A stretch of DNA of 64,000 bases from Chrysopilus asiliformis (GCA_964034945.1 OZ035963.1:1-64000); one strand, 5' to 3'; counted from the first letter of the stretch, positions 46,446-60,429 are shown. Notes: a model not told the origin generated them from the sequence alone. Translations and numbers: made by a program.

Positions 46446-49400
46446 CTGAAAAAAATTTAAAAAAATACCAATTAAATTTCGATGAATAGTTTGTTTGTTA
46501 ATTCGAGTTTTTCTTAAATAAATTCTTGTCAAATTAAAGTTAATAAAATTAATGAAAGAAATTTAGTAGCTGTTAATATAATTTTTTTTATTAAACTGAA
46601 AAATATTGTATATAAAATTTGTCATTGGCTCAATAATTCGATCGAAAATAATCAATTTAGTCTCTTCCGGTGGCTGCTATCACCTGAGTTTGTGTATTGA
46701 ACAGATATTTTTCAAATTTCATAAATAAACTCGACATTTGTTGTTGGTGTCGTCTTCTTCTATTTGTTGATAAAATCCGGTTGGCTTAACTTGAATTGAT
46801 CAAATATCTTAAGAAGTTTGTTAGCCTTGTAAGATTCCATCAAATTGGATCGCATACAATTGCCGTTCCAGTTCTATTTGTACTTTCAGTTAGCAGACAA
46901 TTGTGAACGTATTTTCCCAAGAATCAAATTGGAGTCGTGAGCTAATTTATTATATTTTTTAAGTGCGTTAGAGAGATTTGTTGAATTCGTAATGGCAACA
47001 CAAATACAAAAGCTTTTTTTGGTTTCAATTTTCTTGAAATTATTTCGCAATATCTGCTGACTTGAGGTAAAATTTGTGAACATCTGTTCAAAAAACCACA
47101 ATATGTGAACAAAAATACCACAGGATTTTTAGAAAAATTGCAAATAATGCATGAAATTTTCTTAAAAATACTCCATCAAGTTATTTAAAATTCCACCAAA
47201 GTTTGAACAGTTTAAGGATCCAGAAAGTGCTTCACAATTTAACAATCTCTGTTTAACCTGAATATAAAATTTCCTCTTTTGGTTTTTCTGTTTGCTTTTG
47301 TGAATTTTTCATTTTCACCCGCACCGTCTTCCGAATTCGTTTTTCCTGTCGACATTCTTCATGTCATACTAAGCTCAAAAATGAAAATGTCCCTGAAGGA
47401 CACTCACTCGGAATTCGTGAAATGACATCGAGGTCGACGTCGTTGTGGTTGAAAGTTTGTTGGGTTTTTTTTCGCCGCAATTTCGTGTAAAGTTTGCCTA
47501 AAATTCAGTGGAGTATCCTAGCCAGGATTCCACTTAAAGTTTGTCAACATGAGCCAAAGATACTGCATGAATATTTAAAATGTGCTTCGTGCATTGCCAT
47601 TTGTAAATTGTTTGCTGATTTCTGAGGTTTTTTTTCAAAAAATTTTCAACGTTTTTTTGGCTAATGAAAATGTTGGAAAGAACAAAAGTCAACGTCACAC
47701 AAATCAATATTCACGTAATTTCATCTATCGGGTGGTGGCAGGGAGGATCATGTGACGAAAGGTGGTCATTTCCCCTTATTATTATTTTATAGATGGCATA
47801 GGAGTTTCACGGTCAGAATTGGAAGTTTTTGATCAGGGGAAGGTGGGTAGGATGGGTAGATGACGTGAAAAGGGTAGGTAAGTTGGATCCGTAAAGCAAC
47901 TATGCAACTATGAAGTATAAATCTCCTTAATATGGCAGAGGGGCGGAGGCGAGCTTGAGGCCTTTAAAGACAGGTCTTCACAAATTGGTCTTCAAATGTT
48001 TCGTTTTTCCAAAATCTTGAAATGAAATTTTTTTCTCAGGACCAGAGATGCAAACCAAAAGATTTTTGAGTGTGATTTTTTCAATTAAAAAACTTTTGTT
48101 GTCATGTCAAAACCACATTTTTTTACCCCCCCCCCCATTCCCCAACATCCCCTATGACAAACTAAAGTGATACAAAACCTCCTCGAATATCCCCTATCGA
48201 CATGCGATTGCGACTGTCAAACAGGCAGCAGTCAAGGGTGTAGGAAAAACCATACGTTCCGACTTGGAGTAAAATTGCTATCACCTCTGGTAAACTGAAA
48301 TAAGTTACAACGAAGTGAAATGTTGAATAGAACCAATGGAAAAAATCGTAGAATTTTTTCCTCACAGGAACCCAAAATCGGAGTAAATAGTGGAAAATTT
48401 ATCGGAAAACTCGGTTAGTGTTGGTCGTATTTTCCGCACAATTTACGATTGTATTGGCGTAACGCCGATGATGAAATTACTGACGTGACCGTGGCCTTTC
48501 CCTCAATAATTTCGTCATTATCTGACGTAGTGAAATCATAAAATAATTTCGATTGCGGGTATTTTTTTTTTACACTGTGATCTCATAAACCAAATTTCAT
48601 GTCGACACGAATTAAGTTACGTGTTGGAAAATGCATAATTTTTGAAGAGGTGCGGAATGGAAATTTAAGCGGCCAATCATGAAAAATTCAAGGTGAAAGA
48701 AAATTGGTAATCATTTTCGTGTTGTGCAATAAATTTTTGTAGGAAAATGTTGGCCAATAATGGCGTTTTCCAATGTACGCCTTTCCACTCATTTCAGCTA
48801 AAAGCTGAAATTTGAATCTTTGCGTAACATTCAGACTACCTGATGTTCTTCCTTTAACCTCTTCTCTGCTATCTTCTAAATCGCCTAAAATTTTTTACGA
48901 ATAATTCTTCAGCAGTGGTAAAGGAAGTGTTTTTTCATCAAAGTGTTCCTAAATTTGCCGCACCTAAAATTTTTACCCGGCGACGATTTGAAGGTTTCTT
49001 TTGAGAATATCTAAATTTGTCAATGTTAAAGACAATCTTGGCAAAAATTCGAAGAATTGTTTACGAATACATAAAAAATACTTTCGTATAGTTTTCTGTC
49101 ATAGGCCAAATTTTGAAGCCCCTGAAAACATGGGTAACCCCTTCTGCAATCTTTTTTCTTAAACTTTGCAAATTAATAAAAACGGACAATCTCTTTTGTT
49201 TTTCCGAACCCCATTAAATTGGTTCGATTTCATCAAGCATTTTTTCCAGCTTCTCAAATTCAATTTCATTCCGTTTGGTTTGATGTATTGTTTTTGGCTC
49301 AACGATTGAACTAATAAGAAAAATATCAAAACAAAAACATCTCAACAAACAAAAGATAATAATAATAAAAAAATCTCAAAGTTCTCAAACGTGAATTTCT

Positions 49401-50176
49401 TTAAGAAATGTCGTTTTTTTACTCCTTATTTTCAGTTAGTTTTTACGCAAACGTAATTTCAAAATGTGTTGACCGGAAATACTTTTTGAAACGTGAAAAA
49501 TTCTACATTATCTCGAGTATCGAAGAGTTTGCCTCGCGCGTCCATTCATCCATCCCTTTTAATTTTGATGTTTCTCGGAAATATCTCGGGTTCGAAACGT
49601 GACAGCATAGCATAACAACCACCGAATGTGGATTTCAACCCGTTTGGGGCACAACATCTGTGACATTTTGCCGTAAGTGCGTAAAATATAATGTTGAACC
49701 CTTTTTTTCGTATGGCAACCAATTTAGTTTTGGGGGTGAATTCGAGATGGGCTAAGGTAACAAAGCATCGTCCTACGACAGGCAGGGTTTCGTTCATTTC
49801 GAAAACGGCAATATAGGGATAAGTGGCCGTACATGCGGTTCATAGTAAGCACAGTTCGGAATGGGACATTATATCAGCGATACGGAGCTCATCTCATCCG
49901 ATGGTATGTATATTTGAAATTGGAGCCACTTACAAAGTCATCTCTCAGAGTTTGGAATCTTCAAATTGTCTGAAATGTGAGAAGGTGTGGATAGGAATTC
50001 GGTTTTCTATGCGCGTGTGATGAATTTAGCTATTTCTGGATTTAAAAAAAATAGGTTGAAAAAATTGAAAAAAAATCCGAACGCCTTATTCGCAACACCT
50101 AAATTTCCCACCACTAAAGGGTTTTGCGTTGGAAACTTTAAGACTTTTTTTGTGCACCTTTGAGTAATTTTCGGCT

Positions 50177-50332
50177 CCATTTACACTACTGTCCCTGGTT
50201 GACCAGAATGTTTTTGTTGTCACTGGCCGAACAACTAAACTGACATCTAACTTCCGGTAAGTAAAAGCACTCAATACAATGACACGAATCGTGTATACTG
50301 ATGAGCGTCTTACCGCGGCCAGTAGTGTAAAT
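50177..50332. mobile_element. MITE with ATTTACACTACTG termini
   Basis: CATTTACACTACTGTCCC at about 50178 faces GGCCAGTAGTGTAAATG, ending near 50332, giving about 13 bp of perfect inverted ends separated by 155 bp. The interior has no coding capacity. Only one copy is seen here, so family status is unproven. Confidence 0.45.
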
Positions 50333-52292
50333 GTCACTTAAGACCTTTGGTCACAAACTCTAGGGATTTTCTATTAATATTGCCACCTACAAGGATTTTA
50401 ACTGACTTTCTAAACATCCCACGCCGAGCATAAATTTCCAATTTCGATTCTTCATAGTGTATATACAAAAATATTCCCCAAGGATCATCAAAATGGAAAA
50501 TTTATTCGAAATTAACTGAATTTGACTCCATTTTGAAATGCTCAGCTCAACATTGTGTGCCCCTTCAACCACCATTGCATAAGACCGCCGCCCTCTCAGT
50601 GAACTAAGTTTCACCCTCACCGCTCCTTAACTGGTGACGGTGGCGAGGCGGTGAAATCTAGAAAGACCGACTCTATTGGATATGTTGCTTGCCTGTTGGC
50701 AACTGTTACAGTTTCTCGTTTACCAGGCAGATAAATCTTTGGTGGTGGAGCGCGCGCGAGTGCCTATGATACCCTTATGGTGCTCATATACAGGATACTT
50801 ATTGCCGTCAGTTCTAATGTTTACTCTCGTTCCGGATGCGTGTACATTTCCTAAAGGATTCCCGGTCCGTGTGTGTCGGGAGTCCGGGTTTGCGAACGAA
50901 GGCAACAGAAATCCCTAAAAGCAACAGAACACCAAACATAAACATTAACCACGTAAAATATGTATTCAGATTTGTTTCGGTGGCCTCATAACGTTTTATA
51001 TATGATATTACCATCCGCCCCGCATTGTTCCTGTTAGATCTTCAATTTCTTCCGTAGGCAAACGACATTTACGGGATTGGCGTGAGGGGCGGGCGTGAGG
51101 TTAGTATTTCAACCCCTATATAGAAGTACATCGTTTTCGGATCCACATACGAGTGGCTATATGGTATAGCGAAGAAAAGCCAGCCAAACGACCAGAACAG
51201 TGAAACCACTTGGGAATTAAATCGCTGCCATTAAAATCATGTGCAGGCGTAATTCTGATGGTGGTACCTACAAGTGCTCAATGGCAATGGGAGCAATTTC
51301 GGGGGTAACATGTGTTCGTGTGAGGAGTCGAGTCTAGGAAGGGCGACATGACAGTTACTACTATTCCATAGACGTGAAGTGCTTGGATTCACATTTGCGA
51401 TCTTCTGGAAGCATTTCAGAGTTGAACTGTGCTGCTACTGTCATTGGGGTTGGCATAAATGTTTTTTTTTGTGCTTTCCGCCAGTCAACCCTTCGGTCGA
51501 AGTGAATAGAATATAACAATGTGGGGGGTGGGTGCGGATTGGTTAAGTCTTAAATGTATGTGGGATGGAAACAACTTAAATAACCCACTCGGGTAGATCA
51601 TGCCAGACACATTTTCCACTGAGATTCATGTTTAACATTTGACTTGAGTGGTTTCATTGCTTTTTGCCTGTTCATGGCCTCTCTTCATCGCAAGCAGAGC
51701 GAAGTGGGCTGGGGGTTGGAAAATTCTGTGGCGTCGTTCGCATTTTGGTTTCAGTTAACATTTGATTTTCTTGCTTCACATATGCTAAATTTAACGTAAT
51801 TTCCAGGTAAGGTGTATGTAAAACTAAAGTCCTGCGGCCTAGGCTATGGTAGTGGAATTATTACCTTTGTTACTGAAATGTTGAATAAACTAACAATGTG
51901 AGACAGGTAGAATAAATCGATCCTTGGATTCACGTGCGAAAACGCGAATGTCGAGAGTCGCAGGTAATCCAGGTGAATGCCTGTTGTCTTGTTAATATTT
52001 AAAAATATACTTTCTGGCAAATTTAAATTTGAACTTTAAGATTAATTCAAATGGATGTGTTTGATGCAGACACGGGGTAAAAACTTAGTTGCTTTGAAAC
52101 GAAAATATTAGCAATCTTTGTGGTTATGCATAAAAAAATTTACGTCAATTTTTGATTAGTACGAAGTTTTTTTCGGATTAATTAAAGAAGGGGAAGTGGC
52201 CTTCTTTGCCTCGCTCTCCCCTGCAAGACTTTTTAGTTTTCAAAAATTTAGCTAAGGTCGTGATAGAAATTTTAGCTGTAATTTTTGGTTTC

Positions 52293-52385
52293 GATTCGAC
52301 TAAAATTGTGATTTTTTTCATAACCTGCAATTAAAATGAAACTTGCAGGCAGAATTTTTCCTAGCATGTTTGCCAAACATATCAA
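52293..52385. mobile_element. Partial foldback MITE arm, copy 5
   Basis: GATTCGACTAAAATTGTGAT, then TTTCATAACCTGCAATTAAA, resembles one arm of the family at 37829, 42549 and 59921. The opposite arm is degraded. Confidence 0.35.
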
Positions 52386-52479
52386 AAAATATGTAATGTG
52401 AACAGCCCATGACTTTCTTATACAATTTTTTTGTTTTTGCGCAATTTAAATTATAATCCGACAAATAAAATATTAGCTT

Positions 52480-53010
52480 ATATAAAAACAAGATTTTTTT
52501 TACATAATCTGAAATATCTTCATAACGGTAAAAGATAACGATTTACGAAAAAAGGAAAATTTACAGAGAATTTTAATGTCATTAATTCTTCCTTTAATTA
52601 TTTTTACCAGGAACCGTTAGTTATGGGAATAATTATGGGAATCATTATTCTCTTTAATTCCCCTAATAGATACATTCAACTACCGAAAAATCGTTAGTTT
52701 TCCAGATAGTTGCAAAAAAAAACAAATTTTTGTTGAAGTAACGGTATATCTGATAACGATTTGAGATACGCAGTACCAGTAAAAGACAAAAGTCTAGAAA
52801 ATTGGATTTTCTCCAACTTTTGTCATACGTAAGGTTATCGAAAAAAGCGAGTAAATTGCTAAAATCGAAATTTCAATTTTTAGTAAGCCGCCATTTTGAT
52901 TACTTCCGGTTAACGGATTTTCATCAAAAGTTGATAGGATTTACCATTCCAGGGGAAAACATGCCTGTTGAATTTCATGGCTCTGGTGGTTTTTAAAAAC
53001 ACACACAGAA
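52480..53010 (+). repeat. Dispersed repeat C, copy 2
   Basis: About 530 bp without coding content. Shared landmarks, in order: AAAAGACAAAAGTCTAGAAA, TTTTCTCCAACTTTTGTCAT, CCGCCATTTTGATTACTTCC, GGTTAACGGATTTTCATCAA and TTGAATTTCATGGCTCTGG. The copy at 55738-56330 has the same order on the other strand. Confidence 0.65.
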
Positions 53011-54576
53011 AGACTTTTCATAAGAGATCCAAATTTTTCACGAATACAATACTTTATTATACTTCGTATAAGAAAGAAAAATCTGACAAATGCCATGAAA
53101 AAAAAATTCACACGAAGTTTAATGTGTTCTTTTCTAAATTTCACATCAAAATTCCAAAATTTTTTAACAAAGAAAGTTTTTACAACCAAGATTTCGAACA
53201 AAACTCAAGACTTGTTCCAATTTAGGTATTTATATGGTTGTAACTTGAAATCTTGCCTCAATTTAACCACAAAATACAAATTTTACTGCTAAGAAGTTTA
53301 ATTTATTATAAAAAAAAGTGGATTTTTACTATTTTTGTGTTTGAAATTAACTATTTTAGTTGCGTTCCGGGTTCCCTATTATAAACTAATACTCTGCGTG
53401 TACCCGGTTCCAGAAAATCACAATTTTCAACAGTCTTATTTAGTACTGATTCGGCAATAACTTCTCAGAGTTCGAAAAATTTCGATAGAAAAACCGTAGA
53501 ACAATTTTTCCCGGAAATGTGTTCTGCATCAAATTTTTAAATTGTTGTAATAAACAGTTTTGAGAAAACTCATGTAAAATCGTTATCTAAGCCTGAATAC
53601 AGAAGGTTTAAATGTGTTGAAATCTCACTCAAAATTTTTAGGGTTTAAAGCATTAACTCTAAACAATTAAATATTTTAATTAAAATTTTGGCGATTTTCT
53701 TATCTAAATATTTAATCTCGTTGAAACGCGTCAAAAATACAATATTATACAATTGCCTCCTTACCATAACAGTTAAAATTTTATCTTCTCATAGTATGTT
53801 TTCCCTTCAAAACGAAAATAAAGAAGAACTTTACCTCCATATAACTCGCATTTCCCTACGATATCTTTAAATATTCATATCATATCTAATTCTTTACAGG
53901 TTCCACTGTACTTAAGATTTTATGCCTTCGCTATTAAAAATTAAAGCTCAAACAAGATAAAAAATTAAGGCGTTTGGTGGGCGGTAGAAAAAAATATTCA
54001 ACCGGGTTTTATTGTCTCTTAAAATATTCTGCTGCAGGCAGAAGAGTCATAAATTTAAGGTATGGCCAAGGAAATATTTTCCTTTTTTTTATATTTTGCA
54101 ACATTTGCTTATTCATCTGTTTGTTTGTTTGTTTGTTTTTTAGGTACAAGCATTTTTTAGCCCTATGGCACCGAAATGAGGTCAATTTTTGCATGGAAAG
54201 ATCTCATTCTGGGCCGTACAACACAACACGTCGCAACATAAAAGTAAAAATTCTTAATTCGGATGGGTGCGTACCCAAGCAAAATATTTCATATTCTGTA
54301 ACATTTGTCCTTCCGGCATCACTTTATGAGTAATTATACCCGCATTGAATTAATGAAGCTACTCTGGAGTGGCAGTGGCTACCTGGGTGTAAAAAAATAT
54401 TATTATAAGTGAAAATATTTAATTGACATTATCGTAATTATCGGATTATCGTAATTTTTACTTTCTTCTACGGAGTATAATAAAGTATTGTATTCATGAA
54501 AAATTTCGACCTCTTAATTTTGCCTAAAAAACATTTCCCGATCACTCCTGATTCGATTGGAGTCATATTTAAAAAA

Positions 54577-55739
54577 TGTCTTTCTGTCTGTCAGTCTGTC
54601 TGTCAGTCTGTCTGTCAGTCTGTCAGTCTGTCTGTCTGTCTGTCAGTCTGTCAGTCTGTCAGTCTGTCAGTCTGTCAGTCTGTCAGTCTGTCTGTCAGTC
54701 TGTCTGTCAGTCTGTCTGTCAGTCTGTCTGTCAGTCTGTCTGTCAGTCAGTCTGTCAGTCAGTCTGTCAGTCTGTCTGTCAGTCTGTCTGTCAGTCTGTC
54801 TGTCAGTCTGTCTGTCAGTCTGTCTGTCAGTCTGTCTGTCAGTCTGTCTGTCAGTCTGTCTGTCAGTCTGTCTGTCAGTCTGTCTGTCAGTCTGTCTGTC
54901 AGTCTGTCTGTCAGTCTGTCTGTCAGTCTGTCTGTCAGTCTGTCTGTCAGTCTGTCTGTCAGTCTGTCTGTCAGTCTGTCTGTCAGTCTGTCTGTCAGTC
55001 TGTCTGTCAGTCTGTCTGTCAGTCTGTCTGTCAGTCTGTCTGTCAGTCTGTCTGTCAGTCTGTCTGTCAGTCTGTCTGTCAGTCTGTCTGTCAGTCTGTC
55101 TGTCAGTCTGTCTGTCAGTCTGTCTGTCAGTCTGTCTGTCAGTCTGTCTGTCAGTCTGTCTGTCAGTCTGTCTGTCAGTCTGTCTGTCAGTCTGTCTGTC
55201 AGTCTGTCTGTCAGTCTGTCTGTCAGTCTGTCTGTCAGTCTGTCTGTCAGTCTGTCTGTCAGTCTGTCTGTCAGTCTGTCTGTCAGTCTGTCTGTCAGTC
55301 TATCTGTCAGTCTGTCTGTCAGTCTGTCTGTCAGTCTGTCTGTCAGTCTGTCTGTCAGTCTGTCTGTCAGTCTGTCTGTCAGTCTGTCTGTCAGTCTGTC
55401 TGTCAGTCTGTCTGTCAGTCTGTCTGTCAGTCTGTCTGTCAGTCTGTCTGTCAGTCTGTCTGTCAGTCTGTCTGTCAGTCTGTCTGTCAGTCTGTCTGTC
55501 AGTCTGTCTGTCAGTCTGTCTGTCAGTCTGTCTGTCAGTCTGTCTGTCAGTCTGTCTGTCAGTCTGTCTGTCAGTCTGTCTGTCAGTCTGTCTGTCAGTC
55601 TGTCTGTCAGTCTGTCTGTCAGTCTGTCTGTCAGTCTGTCTGTCAGTCTGTCTGTCAGTCTGTCTGTCAGTCTGTCTGTCAGTCTGTCTGTCAGTCTGTC
55701 TGTCAGTCTGTCTGTCTGTCAGTCTGTCTGTCAGTCTGT
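54577..55739. repeat. (CAGTCTGTCTGT)n array, about 1.16 kb
   Basis: The first ~190 bp mixes CAGTCTGT and CAGTCTGTCTGT spacings; from about 54770 it is an almost perfect 12-bp repeat of CAGTCTGTCTGT, with one visible change (A at 55302). All forward frames (SVSL, CLSV, QSVC periods) and a reverse frame (TDRQ period) stay open because 12 is a multiple of 3, so the 400-residue frames are not genes. It directly joins the tail of a dispersed repeat C copy at 55740. Confidence 0.95.
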
Positions 55740-56330
55740 GTACAAGATTTCTCAAAAACTAATAGAGCTAGCTCCATGAAATTTTATAGGCATGTTGGGT
55801 CCTGAAATGGGACGATCCTATCAACTTTTGGTGGAAATCCGTTAACCGAAAGTATCCAAAATGGCGGTTTTTCAAAAATCGCAATTTCGTTTTTCTCGAT
55901 TTACTCCCAAACTACGCGTTTTCTAGTGGCCTTAAGTATGACAAAACTTGGAGAAAATAAAATTTCCCACACTTTTGTCTTTAGCTATAACTCGATATCT
56001 CCACCTGTTATCGAGATAAACCGTTATTTCCAAAAAAAAAAACAGTTTTTTGCGATTATCTCGAAAACTAACGGGTTTTTGCTGACTGAATGTATGAAGT
56101 GAATTAATGAGAATGGCATTCTGCACAATTTTGTTTCTTACCGTTATCCGTTATCTTTTACCGTTATTGAGATATTTTCATTAATATGTAAAAAATCATA
56201 TGTGTGCGAATAATTTGCAAACTAACGGTTTTTCGACAAATCAGTTAAAAGAATAATTAAAGATGTTAACATTTTTGCCATTTACCGTAAATTGATATCT
56301 TTTACAGTTCTCAAGTTATCTCAAATTTTG
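55740..56330 (-). repeat. Dispersed repeat C, copy 3 (inverted)
   Basis: The reverse complement carries the copy 2 landmarks in the same order: AAAGACAAAAGTGTGGGAAA, TTCTCCAAGTTTTGTCATAC, CCGCCATTTTGGATACTTTC, GGTTAACGGATTTCCACCAA and AAATTTCATGGAGCTAGCTC. It ends in ACACAGACTGACAGACAGAC, which runs straight into the 12-bp array. Confidence 0.7.
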
Positions 56331-59300
56331 TACGTTTTTGATATTTTTGAATAAACCAAGAATTTTTTGGGAGGTCGTCTTAGGTTGACAACGCGACAGG
56401 GCTCTACCGTAAATTGCGCAGGGTCGTAGATTTTGTAGAAGAAAGTTTTGTGTTGACCACAACTGATATTTTTTTGGGTTTTTAAAAAATTAAACAAAAA
56501 TCCCATCACGTAGCAAGCAAAAAGAAAATATTATGCCATTTTTTTGAAAGATTTTTCTAGAAGATTTCATTGTCCATCACAGATGCAGAACAGATGAAGA
56601 TGTATCTACCGCAATTTATTTATTTATTTATTTCACTCTGTCAGATTTTTGTTTCATTGCAATTTTGTTTTCACAAAAACTGTCAGATATTTGATACTTT
56701 AGGAAAATCTTCTTCATTTCGTCGCTGATAATTCCCAAAATGTTGTATTATTTCGGAAGAAGAGGAAACACGACTTGTATGCGGGCACAAAATGTTTAAA
56801 AATTTATTATCGGGATTTTGGTACAATTCATATTATTAAATATATAGGTAGAAGATCTTTTGATGGATATACGGGTTTTCTCTCCTCTGGCTGGTTTTAG
56901 GAAACAAATAAAGTAAAGTTTTTGGGGAAGCCATCAGGAAGAGGAAAAATGTACTTCCTTCATGACAATACAATATCAAAAATGATATATTAGGCTGCCT
57001 GTCACACCAGGATCGAGGTCATGAGTAAAAACAATCTCTTAAAAGCTTCTCTACCGAACTGTGGCTCGAATATCCGAACACAAAAACTCACACATATATA
57101 GATCTACTCACATAAAACATGTTAAAAATAAAAGGAAAAAAGTCTAAAGTAATACTAAATTTATGAAAACGATAGAGGAGATATAAATGGATTTTTTTTA
57201 GGGAAAAATCGTGAGAAAAAGATTTCTTTTTTTTGCATGAAAAATTTGCAAGGAAACCCATTTTTCAGTTCCAAGACAGATGAACGTATTACAAAATCCG
57301 AAGATTCCTGTACAAAAGTTCATTAAAATAAGTATTTGTGCGTTTACAGCTCTCAACCGTTTTCGAGAAAAACCAAACCTTTTTTTGTGACCAAATTTCT
57401 CAAAGCTTATTTGAGCTATTTTTACGAAACTTTAACGTTAGCTTTACAGGACCAGAAATACTGTTTTCAGAAATACCCCCTCTTCTTCTTTACAACCGAC
57501 AAGTTGCAATTTGGTAACAAATTAACGCTAAAAAATGGTTAACTTTGTAATTGGGTGAATTAAAAATAAATCACAAAGCAACGGTTTCAAACAGTTTATG
57601 TAACAAGTTAAATTGTAATTACAGGACAAATTATTAATAACTGTTAACTGCGATTACTTTGTTACCTTGGTTGCAAAAGGTTACATGGTTACGTTTTTCT
57701 ATCTACACCTTTTCAGTTAATGGCATTTGGATCCCATCGCCTTTCATTTCCTGCAATTATGCGGAATTTTGATCCGATTTTTTTACTCTACAGGTTTTGA
57801 ATGATTTTCTTCTCTTCTACAATATGTTCTGTTTTACCGGGGAATATGCATCATAGATAGGAATGCAACATTTGTAAGGTATTGTAACCAATTAACAGCA
57901 GAGCCTTTGAAAACAGTTCAACCGATGTCAACAGAGCCGTGTAAAGGAAAAGGGGCGCCCAGGGAAAAACTTGTATGTGAATCCCTCCCCATTAAAAAAC
58001 AAAGAATAAATCAATAAAAAACAATATGTGCTGAAAATTTCGGAAGGAAACAAAAGATTGTTTTAGTTTTTTTTGTGAGTATTACAATAAAAATGGGTTC
58101 GTAACCAAGTTTTTTTTTAGAAAAAGAAATAGGAGAAACTATTTGTAAAAAAGGAGCGCTGAAGGATAAGATTTTAAAAAATGGGCCGCAGGCGTAAATG
58201 TGCAAGTAGTGTCCGATCGAAATTTCGGTTTCGACCAAAAAATGATATTTTCGATTTCCGCCTCAAAACCAGTCTCAGCAGGCCGGCAAGTTGAAAACCT
58301 CAAAGTTGCCAAAGAATAGTAACTCCATGTTTTTGTCCTTTTCAGGTTTACAGATTTGTTAAAAATTCACACCCGATTTTGTGGTAATTTTGGCATCCCT
58401 GTGCCACCTTCATCTCGCTTCTGTGTGTCAAGCCATTTTTTAGGCGTTGTCATTTTTTAGAGTCTTTTTTTATAAAATACGGTATGCTATTTTTTTAGGG
58501 TTTTTGCACACCTCCCCTTTTTCTCTTCGTAATGTATTCTCGCAGTTATTTTTTTTTTCTCAAAAATTTGGTAAATTTGCAATTTTAAATTCCCCAAAAC
58601 TTCTCTAAAAAATTTCAACCCGTGTAATTGTAGAGTTTTCTCTATTCATTTTCCATTGTTAATGGTAGATTACCTTTGTTAATTTTTCCGGTATCCCAAA
58701 TGAGAAAATTTCGGCTACCATAGAATAAGAAATTAAGATTGAGAGGTTCGGTTTGTTGGTTGGGTTTTTGAGGTTGCCTGTTCTATATACTGGACCCCGT
58801 GCCAAGTTCCATTCTTCTATACAAGCACACACTATAAAAATGTTGAATAGACAAAAATCGCCATTTATCGGACATTTTCGATCGGCCATTGGCATTAATT
58901 GTATGAAATTGGCAGAGTCGAGAGGGGGCAGGGGAGGATGGACCGAAGGAGTTCCAATGATTGATTATATCGATTTTCCTGTTGACAGACTATTTTTTCT
59001 CATCTATATGGGCCTAACGTTTACGATAAAAACTAGGAAAAAGCAGCCATCGATACGGAAAATTACCGAATAACATGCCTTGTTTGTGTTTTATTTGTAC
59101 GGAAAATGAAAATAACGACCGGTAGATCCACGCATACCAAATGCCAAATGTGTGTATTAATAAATAAATAGCGTTAAGTAAATAAAAATAAATTATCCAA
59201 AATATACCATTAGGTGAAATTGATGGAATTTTCATCACACAACAACTCGTACGGTACGGTCAGGATAGACCAAGAGGAAATTTTATTTCTGTTCTTATCG

Positions 59301-59920
59301 ATACTCAAGTGTTAGTGCTTTTATAACCGTTCTTGGTGGTGTGGTGGTAACGATTCAAACCTCAAAAAAATCTCCCAATACCCGATAATTTCGATTCTTG
59401 TGTTTTTTATGATTTTTTTAATGTTCAGGGCAGTATCGGATATTAACTCGATTATGTTGAAAACGACAAAAACCATTTGATTTATTTGAAAGCTTTCGAT
59501 GCATTTAATCAACTAAATTCCTTAATTAACTAATGCTTGGATGAGTGGTTTTTTTTCGCCCAACAATTTGAGAAATGAAAAACTTTTGTTAAACTTTACC
59601 ACAACCAAAGGTATCCGTTTTCACGTTCGTAAGCCATGTGGAATCCATCAGGATTAGTTGGAATAAGAGATTAAAAAATTCACACAAAAAACAATCTGTA
59701 AGATTATAATTGGAAATATTTTTTCAATTACACGAGCAAGGGAACTTTTTTTTTGTATCATAGAGCAATAAAACCGACAACGGATGGATATGTGAATTCG
59801 GTTTTATCTGGCAAATAGCTTTAGAAGCATCGAAACGTACGTTTTTAGAGATTTGTTTGAACACAATTTCTGAATCTTAAAAATTTACGCCAAAAATGAA
59901 CAAAAATCTTGATGGAAAAC

Positions 59921-60108
59921 CTCATCTCGATTAGATAAAAATTGCGAATTTTTCATGGCCTATGCCATTGAAATGTCCCAAGGTGATTTGTTAGATTTTT
60001 TTTTTAATATCTTGGAAGAAAAAATGTAAGGAAAAAATATTTCTGCAAGTGTCATTTTAATGGCAGGGCATGAAAACAATCACAATTTGTGTATAATCGC
60101 GCGAGACC
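59921..60108. mobile_element. Foldback MITE, copy 4
   Basis: The left arm CTCATCTCGATTAGATAAAA, then TTTTTCATGGCCTATGCCATTG, faces the right arm TCATTTTAATGGCAGGGCAT, then CACAATTTGTGTATAATCGC. About 188 bp, the clearest copy of the family. Confidence 0.72.
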
Positions 60109-60429
60109 TAAACGATTTTAATTTTCTAAGCAATTAGGAACTATACCTAAGCAGAATTTTTGTTGACAGTGACAGTGACGTTGGTAATTGACATATTGCC
60201 GCTTGAGAATTATTTTGTCCCATAGGCATAGGTTTTATTATGCACATGGGACAAACTAATTCTTGGCCGACGATATATCGTGATATTGACCAATAGCCAA
60301 CGTCACGATTGACATAATTTCTACCGAGGAAATACAGAGATTTACTTGATTGAAATCTACAAGTATTTTCTATACCCGAGAGCAGTGTCTTATTTGACAG
60401 AATAGAACATTAACATTTGCCACCATATA

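Noticed and set aside
48162..48365. 67-codon reverse frame with hydrophobic residues
   Set aside because: No splice sites, no family recognised, AT-rich composition; most likely chance.
50814..51014. Reverse frame with a hydrophobic segment LMFMFGVLLLLGISVAF
   Set aside because: Looks like a membrane helix, but no signal for splicing or conservation can be seen; the opposite strand is equally open.
53974..54333. 119-codon frame with KHFLALWHRNEVNF
   Set aside because: Low-complexity (CFVCLF) first half comes from a TTTG repeat; no recognised family and no neighbouring exon. Kept as unresolved.
54496..55805. Three overlapping ~400-residue frames of SVSL, CLSV and QSVC repeats, and a reverse TDRQ frame
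   Set aside because: All arise from the (CAGTCTGTCTGT)n array.
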